Origin: CAYRUP01 sp964427485
Lineage (GTDB): Bacteria > Pseudomonadota > Gammaproteobacteria > DSM-16500
Assembly (NCBI GenBank): GCA_964427485.1
Contig: CAYRUP010000003.1
Span: 1-39,181 of the forward strand
Reading direction: 5' to 3'
Length of the DNA stretch: 39,181 nt
The notes under the pieces are model-generated. The model was not told the origin of the DNA. It saw nothing but the letters and a program-made list of their open reading frames with translations, and did not search any database. Shown here one piece after another: positions 1 through 8,197 of this stretch. A program made the position numbers and the translations under genes. Within the stretch, counting starts at the first letter, position 1. Every line of letters starts with the position of its first letter.

Positions 1-56
1 GTAAACTCCGCGAAGGATCGCCTTATTATAATTTAGCGATCCTTCGCGGAGTTTAC
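1..56. repeat. perfect 21-bp inverted repeat with 14-nt loop
   Basis: Positions 1-21 are the exact reverse complement of 36-56, separated by an AT-rich loop (22-35). The element touches the window edge, so it may extend further upstream. A perfect 21-bp stem is longer than needed for a terminator and has no T-run after it. A small palindromic repeat or MITE-like unit is therefore as likely as a terminator of the upstream gene. It ends 40 bp before the coaX start. Confidence 0.8.
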
Positions 57-96
57 CCTGGTGAGGGCTCAGGATGACAATAGGAGAACCCCCATC

Positions 97-870
97 ATGT
101 TACTTTGTCTTGATATTGGTAATACGCATATTTTAGGTGGTGTGTTTGATCAAGAAACGTTGGTGACTCGTTTTCGTTACGCAACACACTTAATTGGTAC
201 ATCCGATCAATTTGGAATTTTTTTAGTAAATATTCTGCAAACAAAAAAAATTGATCTCGCTGCTATTTCAGCCACTGCCATTAGTTCTGTCGTACCGAGT
301 TGTGATTATACGATTAAACATACTCTTTCGTCATATCTGGATTCTTCCATTTTTATTTTACAAGCAGGCGTAAAAACTGGATTGAATATTAAATATAAAA
401 ATCCTAAAGAAGTGGGCGCAGATCGAATTGCAAATGCCATTGGCGCAGTGAATACTTTTCCAAATAAAAATATTATTATAATTGATATGGGCACAGCAAC
501 AACCGTTTGTGCAATAAACAAAAAACGAGATTATCTTGGCGGAACAATCTTACCTGGCATGCGGCTGGGTATGGAAGCATTACGAAGCAATACTGCAAAA
601 TTGATGTCGGTTGATATTGAAGAACCAGAAGCCTGCCTTGGACGCACAACGCGCGAAAGCATACAAGCGGGCCTTTTTTACGGACATTTTGGTGCGCTGA
701 AAGAAATTATTCATGAATTCAAAAAAACTATTTTTCCGAATGAGGCAGTCACGGTAGTGGGCACAGGTGGATTTGCTCAGCTTTTTAAAAATAAAGGTTT
801 ATTTGATGAATTGCTTCCCGATTTAGTGTTGCATGGATTGTATCAGGCGTTTGCATTTGCGAGTAAGTAA
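97..870 (+). CDS. coaX: type III pantothenate kinase
   Basis: It phosphorylates pantothenate in the first step of coenzyme A synthesis in the cytoplasm. The 257-residue product has the ASKHA-fold marks of type III PanK: DIGNT at residues 6-10, GADR at 107-110, DMGTATT at 130-136 and GGTILPG soon after. The frame is open from a GTG at 61, but the ATG at 97 is preferred. It is preceded by an AGGAG (82-86) with 10-nt spacing and places MLLCLDIGNT at the N-terminus, as is usual for the family. Length is normal (about 250-260). In many gammaproteobacteria coaX follows birA; what lies upstream here is outside the window. It converges on greB, with a full palindromic repeat between them. Confidence 0.93.
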   Translation: MLLCLDIGNTHILGGVFDQETLVTRFRYATHLIGTSDQFGIFLVNILQTKKIDLAAISATAISSVVPSCDYTIKHTLSSYLDSSIFILQAGVKTGLNIKYKNPKEVGADRIANAIGAVNTFPNKNIIIIDMGTATTVCAINKKRDYLGGTILPGMRLGMEALRSNTAKLMSVDIEEPEACLGRTTRESIQAGLFYGHFGALKEIIHEFKKTIFPNEAVTVVGTGGFAQLFKNKGLFDELLPDLVLHGLYQAFAFASK

Positions 871-871
871 G

Positions 872-970
872 CACCCTCATCCCCGACCCTTCTCCCGTTC
901 ACGGGAGAAGGGAGCTACAGCTAAACTCCCTTCTCCCAGCTTGCTGGGAGAAGGGTCGGGGATGAGGGTG
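872..970. repeat. CCCTCATCCCC palindromic repeat, full copy 1
   Basis: The outer arms (about 872-896 and 946-970) are reverse complements beginning CACCCTCATCCCC. Two inner hairpins are built on TTCTCCC/GGGAGAA, so the unit can fold as a branched or cruciform structure. It fills the whole gap between the convergent genes coaX and greB and probably ends both transcripts. Related full copies lie at 9575-9669 and 25060-25161, and half copies at 3141-3184, 16101-16123 and 37368-37411. Confidence 0.9.
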
Positions 971-979
971 TGGACTTTT

Positions 980-1534
980 CTAACCCCTCTCAATCTCATA
1001 TTCAATCATCACCACTTCCAACGTCTCTATCCCAGCGGGCGTACGCAACGGAACCACATCACCCACTCGTGATTTTATTAAACTTTTTGCAACGGGCGAA
1101 ATCCAACTGATTTTTCCCTTATTCAAATCTGCTTCATCATACCCTACTATTTTAATGGTTTTTTTACTTCCGTCTTTTTGCAGATACGTCACTGTCGCGC
1201 CAAAAAATACTTGCGTGAGATTTTGCTGAAGCTTTGGGTCAATCACTTCTGCATTTTCTATTCGTTTCGTCAAATAACGTACTCGACGATCAATTTCCCG
1301 CAACCGTTTCTTACCATAAATATAATCCCCATTTTCTGAACGATCGCCATTTCCCGCAGCCCATCTGACTGTTTCAACCAGTTTGGGACGCTCCTCTTTT
1401 AATAAAAATCGCAACTCATTTTGCAAATCAGCATATCCATGCGGCGTCACATAATTTTTGACATTCAGAGGAAATGTATCCGCTTTCTCCGGTTCTTCAT
1501 CATCATCATTTTCTTTGGTAAATGCTTTACTCAT
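980..1534 (-). CDS. greB: transcription elongation factor GreB
   Basis: GreB binds the RNA polymerase secondary channel and stimulates cleavage of backtracked RNA. The 184-residue product has the Gre N-terminal coiled coil (EERPKLVETVRWAAG, then GDRSENGDYIYGKKRL) with the GreB-type tip acidic residues, followed by the FKBP-like C-terminal domain (FFGATVTYL, VGYDEADLNKGKISW, TPAGIETLEVV). The frame is open 48 nt further upstream, but MSKAFTKEN at 1534 is the start usual for GreB proteins with an acidic N-terminal extension, so that ATG was chosen although its Shine-Dalgarno is weak. The extension (residues 1-25, with DDDEEPEK) is longer than in E. coli GreB (158 aa) but is common in Legionella- and Pseudomonas-like lineages. 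Confidence 0.93.
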   Translation of the reverse strand: MSKAFTKENDDDEEPEKADTFPLNVKNYVTPHGYADLQNELRFLLKEERPKLVETVRWAAGNGDRSENGDYIYGKKRLREIDRRVRYLTKRIENAEVIDPKLQQNLTQVFFGATVTYLQKDGSKKTIKIVGYDEADLNKGKISWISPVAKSLIKSRVGDVVPLRTPAGIETLEVVMIEYEIERG

Positions 1535-1619
1535 CTCGACTTTCCCATAAAGATCCAATAGATTATACGCTACTGCCGTCAAGTAATTTATTATTTAGTC
1601 ATATTGGGAGAAATATTGC

Positions 1620-2285
1620 ATGAAATTAATACATAATAACAAGCGTGTTTTAGCTACTCTGGGAGTGGGAATGGTATTGGCACTGAGCGGCTGTTCCACC
1701 ATTAATCCCTACACTGGCCAGCAACAAACAAGTAATGCTGCTATTGGAACAGGCATGGGTGCGATAGGCGGCGCTGCTATTGGTGCTATCGCAGGTGGTG
1801 AACGTGGTGCGTTAATTGGTGGTGCGGTAGGTGCATTAACCGGTGGATTAGTTGGTAACTCAATGGATAGAGAAAACGCTGAACTCCGCCAACAATTGCA
1901 AGGCACGGGTGTGCAAGTATCACAACAAGGACATTACATTCAATTGATAATGGCATCGGATGTAACCTTTAACACAGCCCAATATGATATACGAACCAGT
2001 TATTATCCTGTCCTGGATTCCGTTGCGATTGTGCTTAGAAAATATGACAGAACCAATGTCATGATCACGGGCTTCACCGATAATGTTGGTAATGCTGCCT
2101 ATAATCAAACGTTATCAGAAAGACGTGCAGCCAGCGTAGGTGCTTATTTAACATCACAAGGTATCGCACCTAACCGTATCTTCACAGACGGCAGAGGAAA
2201 ACGCAATCCAATGGCTTCAAATGCAACCCCAGAAGGTCGCGCTATGAATCGACGTGTTGTGATTACATTGCGGCCGATTGGATAA
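1620..2285 (+). CDS. OmpA-family outer-membrane lipoprotein with glycine zipper (YiaD-like)
   Basis: The product is predicted to be anchored in the outer membrane and to bind peptidoglycan. A lipoprotein signal peptide ends in LSGC, with Cys25 as the lipidated residue. Residues 40-85 form a glycine-zipper stretch (repeated GAxxGG motifs). Residues about 100-218 form an OmpA-like domain with TGFTDNVGN and NQTLSERRAASVGAYL and the NRRVVI end, the usual diaminopimelate-binding signature. The 221-aa length matches YiaD-type proteins. The start is supported by GGAG at 1607-1610. It lies divergent to greB and convergent to yebC. Confidence 0.9.
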   Translation: MKLIHNNKRVLATLGVGMVLALSGCSTINPYTGQQQTSNAAIGTGMGAIGGAAIGAIAGGERGALIGGAVGALTGGLVGNSMDRENAELRQQLQGTGVQVSQQGHYIQLIMASDVTFNTAQYDIRTSYYPVLDSVAIVLRKYDRTNVMITGFTDNVGNAAYNQTLSERRAASVGAYLTSQGIAPNRIFTDGRGKRNPMASNATPEGRAMNRRVVITLRPIG

Positions 2286-2299
2286 CTATTATTGGGACC

Positions 2300-2319
2300 G
2301 GGCCCGGCGCGCCGTGCCC
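2300..2319. repeat. GC-rich hairpin, GGGCACGG family copy 1
   Basis: This 20-bp palindrome (GGGCCCGGCGCGCCGTGCCC, one mismatch in the stem) fills the gap between the convergent OmpA-type gene and yebC. A near-identical perfect copy lies at 36609-36628. Its composition is far more GC-rich than the surroundings. It probably acts as a transcript-end hairpin or is an interspersed repeat. Confidence 0.75.
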
Positions 2320-3066
2320 CTACAATTCTTCAATAATTTGTTCAGAAATATCTGCGTTCGAATAAACTTCTTGAACATCATCCAAATCTTCTAACATTTC
2401 TACCAGACGAATTATTTTTTCTGCTGTATCTTTGTCAGTAATAGGTATATTGGTTGCCGCTGCCATTGTCATATCGGCTTGAACGGGCTGAAGTCCAGCA
2501 TTTGTCATGGCATTTTTTACTGAAAGAAAAACATCGGGCGAAGTCGTGACATCAATACTTTTATCATCATTCACGATGATATCATCTGCACCCAATTCTA
2601 GAGCGAGTTCCATCACGCGTTCTTCATTAATGCCTGGCGCAAAAGTGAGTTGTCCGGTTTTCTGGAATAAATAGGCAACAGAACCATCCGTACCCAAATT
2701 CCCTCCGCATTTGGTAAATGCATGACGAACATCTGCAACAGTACGGTTACGATTATTGGTCATGCAATCCACCATCATGGCAACGCCGCCCGGACCATAA
2801 CCTTCATAGCGAATTTCTTCCACATCACCGCCTTCCATACCACCCGCGCCACGTTTGATTGCTCGATCAATCACGTCTCGCGACATGTTTGCCCCTAGCG
2901 CTTTATCAACAGCCGTACGCAAGCGGGGATTATCATCAGGACTACCCCCGCCTAATTTGGCGGAAACGGTGACTTCTCGAATCAGTTTGGTATAAATTTT
3001 TCCGCGCTTGGCATCCTGTTTGGATTTATGGCGCTTGATATTAGCCCATTTACTATGACCTGCCAT
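2320..3066 (-). CDS. yebC: YebC/PmpR-family protein
   Basis: The 248-residue product carries the highly conserved start MAGHSKWANIKRHKSKQDAKRGK and the internal DRAIKRGAGG, YEGYGPGG and VRHAFTKCGGNLGTDGSVAY blocks. Members are DNA-binding regulators (PmpR type) or, by more recent work, factors acting on ribosomes stalled at proline stretches. The family is cytoplasmic and its length is typical. In many gammaproteobacteria yebC sits before ruvC-ruvA-ruvB, but here it is followed by the convergent lipoprotein gene, so the ruv link is absent in this window. Confidence 0.95.
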   Translation of the reverse strand: MAGHSKWANIKRHKSKQDAKRGKIYTKLIREVTVSAKLGGGSPDDNPRLRTAVDKALGANMSRDVIDRAIKRGAGGMEGGDVEEIRYEGYGPGGVAMMVDCMTNNRNRTVADVRHAFTKCGGNLGTDGSVAYLFQKTGQLTFAPGINEERVMELALELGADDIIVNDDKSIDVTTSPDVFLSVKNAMTNAGLQPVQADMTMAAATNIPITDKDTAEKIIRLVEMLEDLDDVQEVYSNADISEQIIEEL

Positions 3067-3140
3067 GTTTTCTCACTTAGTACATTTGATTTGGGAAGTT
3101 GCAATGATAAATGAAGAGAGGAGAGAAATATATATTTTTG

Positions 3141-3184
3141 CCCTCATCCCCAACCCTTCTCCCAACTGCGTTGGGAGAAGGGAG
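3141..3184. repeat. CCCTCATCCCC repeat, half copy
   Basis: One arm of the 100-bp palindromic repeat plus one inner hairpin (TTCTCCCAAC TGC GTTGGGAGAA). It lies between the yebC start and the deacetylase stop, both on the minus strand, and is therefore 3' of the calpain-barrel-deacetylase operon and 5' of yebC. It is the only copy not between convergent genes. Confidence 0.85.
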
Positions 3185-3218
3185 ATTTATAGGTGAGGAC
3201 GTCACATAGAATAAAAAT

Positions 3219-4019
3219 CTATTTTTTCCCACTCCCTTTATTTGATTTAATATTTCCCCCTACGATAGCAACAAATGTATTCATCGATTGCCCAGCAACA
3301 ATCATATATCGAGGTTGCGCCATCGGTCTGAAATCTTTATTAGCGGTTCGTGCATCGATGCTAAATGCCATGATATAACCTGCATCAGCTGCTTCTTTTT
3401 CCAAATAAGGATCATAAATTCCAAATGGCCATGCTAATAAAGTAATTTTTTTGTTAAGCTTTTCTTCTAAGATAGTTTTTGATTTTGCTAATTGTGTTTT
3501 TACGAATTTTTCATAATTCTCGGAGGAAAGTCTTTTTTTCTCTTGCTTAAAGTTGGGATGCCAATAAGTGTGGCCTTGGATATCAAACAATCCCGTAGCC
3601 TGTAATTTTTTTAATTCTTCCCACGTCATTGCGTTTTTGCCTTCCGAAATCGTCGCGGGATAAATAAAAAGTGTGACTGGAATATTGTATTTTTTCACAA
3701 TCGGAAACATATAAGTATAAACAGATTGCCATCCATCATCTGCCGTAATAACAACCGGTTTTGCAGGTAATGATTCACGTTTACCTTGCAAATATTCGAC
3801 CGCTTCATTCAGTGGAATGATAGAAAATCCATTGTCTTTTAGCCATTTTATTTGCGATTCAAATCGGTTAGGCGTCAAGTTCATGCTGCCCGGTTTCGTC
3901 GGATTGAAATTATGATAACAAAGAATGGGGATATTTATTTTATCGTTTGCGAATGTTAAACAGGGAAATAAACTAACTAAGATCAAAAACAAGCTATATA
4001 AAATCCTTAAAGAAAACAT
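3219..4019 (-). CDS. secreted polysaccharide deacetylase (NodB/CE4 fold)
   Basis: Predicted metal-dependent removal of N-acetyl groups from an extracellular or cell-wall glycan. The 266-residue product has a signal peptide (about 1-24, cleaved after LTFA). The NodB motifs are visible: TADDG at 92-96 (Asp94-Asp95, with Ala replacing the usual Phe), metal-ligand HTYWH at 150-154 and the AWPFG block near 196-200. The leading ILCYHNF is typical of the PgaB/IcaB-like branch. AAGGAGG stands just before the ATG. It is the last gene of a three-gene minus-strand operon, 9 nt after the barrel gene. The target glycan cannot be read from the sequence. Confidence 0.85.
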   Translation of the reverse strand: MFSLRILYSLFLILVSLFPCLTFANDKINIPILCYHNFNPTKPGSMNLTPNRFESQIKWLKDNGFSIIPLNEAVEYLQGKRESLPAKPVVITADDGWQSVYTYMFPIVKKYNIPVTLFIYPATISEGKNAMTWEELKKLQATGLFDIQGHTYWHPNFKQEKKRLSSENYEKFVKTQLAKSKTILEEKLNKKITLLAWPFGIYDPYLEKEAADAGYIMAFSIDARTANKDFRPMAQPRYMIVAGQSMNTFVAIVGGNIKSNKGSGKK

Positions 4020-4028
4020 AAAGCCTCC

Positions 4029-5216
4029 TTAGAGATAAGCCATAAAATCCAATGTATAAGTATAAGTTGATTGTTTTGAATAAAGTACATCTTTCTCTGC
4101 ATTCAATGCTAATTGCAAAGCATCAGAAATAATCGGACGACTCACACTGAGCGCCAAACGATTTCGGATACCAGAAGCTGCCGTTAATATCGCATCGTAC
4201 CCTTCTAATCCCGTTGGAATGTTTTTCAAGTTGATTGAATTACTATAACCAATACCAAACGTAGCATCTTTACCATATACCGAGTGTGTGTATGTTAACG
4301 TTTCGCCAATTGTTGTAGGAAGATTGCTGTTTGTTCCGACTGATTGTGAACCATTTAAATATTCCACTGTCAAAGCGAAAGGACCATAACCGATATTTGC
4401 TGAATAATCCCAAACATTTCCCAGATTGAAAGCCACAGCACGCACTTGTCTATTTTGATTATTGTAAGCATTACCTGTTGAATTCGAAGCTAAATGCGTT
4501 AAATAACCCACACCGAAACCATAACTCAACGATTTAATACTATTATTATAATAAAGACTGTAAACATTGTGATGAGCATAATTAATTTGATCTTCGTATA
4601 CAGTGATACTGGCATTAAAATTATTTTTATAGAAACCAATACTCGCTTCGGGTGATTGCGCAGGATCAAAATACGCTGAAGTTAACGGTGTATTCCATGC
4701 GCCGCTGCCACTGAAAACACCAAATGGTATATCACTAATACCCAACGTCACATAGATAGGAATTTTATCCAAGTTACCCCATAATAAAAATGCATGTGAC
4801 AAATAAATATTGTTGCCATCGGAACCATTTTGCAGAATATGACTATCCGTTGGCGACAAAAATAGTGTCAACCAATTATTATTTAAATTACTCATGACAT
4901 CTAATTGAGCTTGCGTAAAATAAACTTGCGTTCCTTGCTGATAAAAAAGCGGTGGTGGTTCCGAGACGGCAAGTCGATTACCCTCCCAATGCTGAAAATC
5001 CAATTCCGCCGATCCACCTAAAATCACATGTTGGTTATTAAATTTATTTTTATTTTGTAAAAGTTGGAGTGAAAATGTATTTGCAGAGAATTGATCAAAG
5101 TAGATATTTTGTGATTGATCCAAATGAATTTGCCCAGAATAATCTGATGATTCGAAACCATAGGCTGAACAACAACCGAAAAGAAAGGTTGCAATTATAG
5201 TACGAGCAAACTTCAT
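4029..5216 (-). CDS. outer-membrane beta-barrel protein, LbtU/DUF3573-like
   Basis: The 395-residue product begins with a signal peptide ending near AYGFES. It continues as alternating amphipathic strands rich in Tyr, Asn and Ser, and ends in an aromatic/hydrophobic strand (YTLDFMAYL), as expected of an outer-membrane barrel. The GAWNTPLTSAYFDPA and FGVFSGSG segments resemble the LbtU-type siderophore porin family known from Legionella and Coxiella, though the family call is from memory of such motifs. Translation is probably coupled to the calpain gene: only 3 nt separate the stop and this start, and AAGGAG lies inside the last calpain codons. It could be a porin for iron chelates or a partner for the neighbouring secreted enzymes. 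Confidence 0.6.
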   Translation of the reverse strand: MKFARTIIATFLFGCCSAYGFESSDYSGQIHLDQSQNIYFDQFSANTFSLQLLQNKNKFNNQHVILGGSAELDFQHWEGNRLAVSEPPPLFYQQGTQVYFTQAQLDVMSNLNNNWLTLFLSPTDSHILQNGSDGNNIYLSHAFLLWGNLDKIPIYVTLGISDIPFGVFSGSGAWNTPLTSAYFDPAQSPEASIGFYKNNFNASITVYEDQINYAHHNVYSLYYNNSIKSLSYGFGVGYLTHLASNSTGNAYNNQNRQVRAVAFNLGNVWDYSANIGYGPFALTVEYLNGSQSVGTNSNLPTTIGETLTYTHSVYGKDATFGIGYSNSINLKNIPTGLEGYDAILTAASGIRNRLALSVSRPIISDALQLALNAEKDVLYSKQSTYTYTLDFMAYL

Positions 5217-5219
5217 CCG

Positions 5220-7154
5220 CTACTCCTTGTTATTTACTACATGCTCTAATTTATCAATGACTCCCTCTGCATCAGCTTGTGTTTTTTCTAATTTATCCGC
5301 CAAATTATTTAATTTGATTTGACAAGCATCATCGGTAATGGATTCTTTACATTTTGTTTGCGTTGCTTTTATTTCTGCTTGATAGGCGGCAATTTTATCC
5401 CTATATGCTACGGCTTCATCTAGGGTCACTTTAATTTTTTCTTTTTCCTCTGGACTTAATTTGTTTGCAGCCGCCACAACAGCTTGCAGTTTATTTGCAT
5501 TTTTAACTTTAGAAGTCGAATCTGAAATTTTTGTCTCTTTGACAATTTCTTTAGGTAATGTCATCGTGACAAAATTACTTTCGACTAATTGCGAAAGTTG
5601 AACATGAAACACGCCATTTTTCATATCAAACCAAGGAGGCGTAGTGCCATTTGCCGGCATACTGGTATCAGGACCTGCTCCTGTGACTGGGTTATACCAA
5701 CCCGTGTTACCCCAGGGATTTTTAATCGTTAGTATTTGGGTTTTGGAATTATAAGCAAGCACTGTGAGATCATGTTCATTGGTTTCTATTCCCACAATTT
5801 TAGGGGGATTACTCTCATTCAGTGCCGCATTGAGATACGCTTCAATTTGATTAGTTAATTTTGCTTGTGAAATCGGTTTAAGTGTTTTTAATAATTTTAA
5901 ATCAATATAACCCGCATTATCGGTAACAAGCGTACTCAATTCATTCCATTTCGCGGAAGATATTTTCTGCAGTTTTGATAATTCTTCTGGGGTTAATTTT
6001 TCAAATGCTTTTATTTGATCTTTTGTTAATGTACCTTCTAGTTCTTTTGGTGTCAGCGTACTTAATGTCGCTAATTGGGCACTCGATAAATTGACTAATG
6101 CACTCCATTGTTCTGTAGAGAGTGTTTTCAATAAATCGACTTGACCTCGAGTAAAAGGTGATAATACTTTATTTTCATAATCGATACCGGTTAAAAGATG
6201 TAAGGTTTGGGTTTGATAGCCGCCTTTAAAAACGCCTTTTTCCGGATTCATCTTACGTGCTTTTGCGACAGCATCACTCAGCACAGCTAGCCATTCTCCT
6301 CCTGCGGGAAGATTACTATACATTGCAAGTTTTGCTGGCGTTAATTTAACATGGATAGTTTTAATATCACCGGGCAGCGTTACTAAAAACTCATTATCGG
6401 TTCCAGGAACACGTGAAATCATATTTTGTAATTGTTCAGGACCTCCTGGAAGATGTAATAATCCATTAACCGCTGAAAGCAGAAAACAATCCCCCAATGC
6501 ATTCTGAATAATGCGAGTCGAACTGGAAAGTGTGCCTGTTGGGCCAAAAAGTTTATCTTGTGGGCCTGATAACGCTCTTACACCATTAATATTTTTGATT
6601 GCGGTTTCATAATACCAGGAATAAATACTATCATTTGCTTTAAACATAGTTTGCAATTCTGCAACGGTATATTTGATCGTGCTCGATTTCGTATTATTCA
6701 TTTGGGTAACAATTGCGCCTAAAACTGCAGCTTGTTGACCTTCGATATGGGAATCTTCTATTAATTTTAATACATCAGCATAGGTCAGTGTGCAATCGCT
6801 ACTGCAATCTTTATTTAAATATTTCATCCAATCTTTGATATAACTTGGGAGATTATTGACGATTGTTGTTGAACTATCTGATGTAAGGGGTTTTTCAGTT
6901 TTATTGGATGTTTTCTGTTTATTTACAGTCGATTTGGTTGTTTTCGATTTTGCTTCCGTTTTATTTTTTGTAACCGAATCAACTTTGCTATTTTTCTTGG
7001 TTTTTTCTGCTGTTTTTGGAACAGATTCATCTTCTGGGGTTTTTGCAACCACATGGTGGGGTTCGGTTTTTGCCATTAGATTAGTAGAGGTAAAAAACGC
7101 AATGTTAACAACAAGTAAAGACATTGATAGACTTAAAAGTTTCATCATTTCCAT
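5220..7154 (-). CDS. secreted calpain-like (C2 family) cysteine protease
   Basis: The 644-residue product has a signal peptide (about 1-28) and then a Lys/Thr/Ser-rich linker (30-98). A calpain-type catalytic domain follows, with Cys223 in QNALGDCFLLSA, His461 in NEHDLTVLAYN and Asn479 in IKNPWGNTGW. This is the C-H-N triad in calpain order. Between Cys and His sits an insert of seven imperfect 11-residue repeats (about 334-408, LTPEELSKLQK type). Residues 540-644 are a charged helical, probably coiled-coil tail. The frame is open 20 codons upstream, but the ATG at 7154 has GGGAGAG at 7-nt spacing and starts directly with the signal peptide. It is the first gene of an operon with the barrel and the deacetylase. 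No calcium-binding EF-hand is seen. Substrate unknown. Confidence 0.82.
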   Translation of the reverse strand: MEMMKLLSLSMSLLVVNIAFFTSTNLMAKTEPHHVVAKTPEDESVPKTAEKTKKNSKVDSVTKNKTEAKSKTTKSTVNKQKTSNKTEKPLTSDSSTTIVNNLPSYIKDWMKYLNKDCSSDCTLTYADVLKLIEDSHIEGQQAAVLGAIVTQMNNTKSSTIKYTVAELQTMFKANDSIYSWYYETAIKNINGVRALSGPQDKLFGPTGTLSSSTRIIQNALGDCFLLSAVNGLLHLPGGPEQLQNMISRVPGTDNEFLVTLPGDIKTIHVKLTPAKLAMYSNLPAGGEWLAVLSDAVAKARKMNPEKGVFKGGYQTQTLHLLTGIDYENKVLSPFTRGQVDLLKTLSTEQWSALVNLSSAQLATLSTLTPKELEGTLTKDQIKAFEKLTPEELSKLQKISSAKWNELSTLVTDNAGYIDLKLLKTLKPISQAKLTNQIEAYLNAALNESNPPKIVGIETNEHDLTVLAYNSKTQILTIKNPWGNTGWYNPVTGAGPDTSMPANGTTPPWFDMKNGVFHVQLSQLVESNFVTMTLPKEIVKETKISDSTSKVKNANKLQAVVAAANKLSPEEKEKIKVTLDEAVAYRDKIAAYQAEIKATQTKCKESITDDACQIKLNNLADKLEKTQADAEGVIDKLEHVVNNKE

Positions 7155-7243
7155 AAAGTGACTCTCCCATGTATCTTTTATAATCGTCGTTTCTATAATA
7201 TTATATGATTGCACAAATATTCAAATTAATAAGGATTATTATC

Positions 7244-8197
7244 ATGGCTAGTAAAAAAATATTTTGTGTCGGTGGAGCACTGGTTGATTATAAGCTAAAA
7301 TCAATTAATCCTCTCGAGTTATCTACTTCTAATCCCATTACTTCCTCTACCGCGTTTGGTGGTGTTGCGCATAATGTTGCGCTTAATCTTGCTTATTTAA
7401 TTAAGAATATACATTTACAGTGCGTAGTGGGTAACGACAACGATGGCTATCGATTATTATCCCACACACAAAATGCGGGTGTTGATACGACCCGTAGCCT
7501 TACCTTGGATAATAAAATGACGTCGCGTTATTACGCTATTTTAGATAAACAAGGTGAAATGCAGATGGGTTTAGCTGATATGGAAATATATGACAGTATC
7601 CCTTTTGCTGAATTCACATCCGCATGGGATGCCTGGGAAAATGATAGTATTATTTTTCTCGATACCAATTTACCTGCTGAAATAGTACAGCATGCCATTC
7701 ATGTCGCTCGACAAAAACAATTATGTTTATGCATTGATCCTGTTTCCATTACAAAAGCAAAAAAACTTCCTGCCGAACTCAATGGAGTTTTCCTGATTAA
7801 ACCCGATCGATTTGAAGCTTCGACACTCGCGAATATTCCAATTACTTCACCAACGGATGCAATTGCCGCTGGCTTAGTTTTATTGAAGAAAGGTGTGCAA
7901 CATGTCGTAATTAGTTTAGGCGAATTGGGTTATGTCATCGTCAATGAAACTTGCCAAAGCTATTTTCCGGTTATGCCAGTTGATTCTATTGTGGATGTTA
8001 GTGGCGCAGGCGATGCGTTTATTGCGGGAATTTTATTTGAATTAACCCAAGATGCAAACCTATTACAAGCTTGTCAAACCGGCGCGGCTGCGGCTGCACT
8101 TACCTTACAATCAAACTATAGCGTGAGTGATCATATGTCACTCGCTAATTTGATCAATCAAAAAAACAAAGAGTATCCGTATGCAGAAATTTCTTGA
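7244..8197 (+). CDS. psuK: PfkB-family kinase, probable pseudouridine kinase
   Basis: Predicted to phosphorylate pseudouridine to pseudouridine 5'-phosphate, the substrate of the next gene's product. The 317-residue protein has a PfkB first signature (FGGVAHNVALNLAYL) and second signature (DVSGAGDAFIAG with the catalytic Asp). The start ATG at 7244 has AAGGA 8 nt upstream; the open frame from 7205 adds 13 unlikely residues. The 17-nt overlap with psuG makes the kinase assignment to pseudouridine likely, whereas alone it would only be a sugar kinase of the ribokinase family. A TATAAT at 7194-7199 could be its -10 box. Confidence 0.85.
   Translation: MASKKIFCVGGALVDYKLKSINPLELSTSNPITSSTAFGGVAHNVALNLAYLIKNIHLQCVVGNDNDGYRLLSHTQNAGVDTTRSLTLDNKMTSRYYAILDKQGEMQMGLADMEIYDSIPFAEFTSAWDAWENDSIIFLDTNLPAEIVQHAIHVARQKQLCLCIDPVSITKAKKLPAELNGVFLIKPDRFEASTLANIPITSPTDAIAAGLVLLKKGVQHVVISLGELGYVIVNETCQSYFPVMPVDSIVDVSGAGDAFIAGILFELTQDANLLQACQTGAAAAALTLQSNYSVSDHMSLANLINQKNKEYPYAEIS

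Noticed and set aside
833..1072. Open frame of 79 codons across the first CCCTCATCCCC repeat
   Set aside because: It overlaps the coaX end, the repeat and the greB 3' end; Pro/Arg/Gly-rich translation of a repeat, no RBS.
6856..7161. Plus-strand open frame of 101 codons opposite the calpain N-terminus
   Set aside because: Antisense of the Lys/Thr-rich linker, giving a Val/Phe-rich artefact without RBS.
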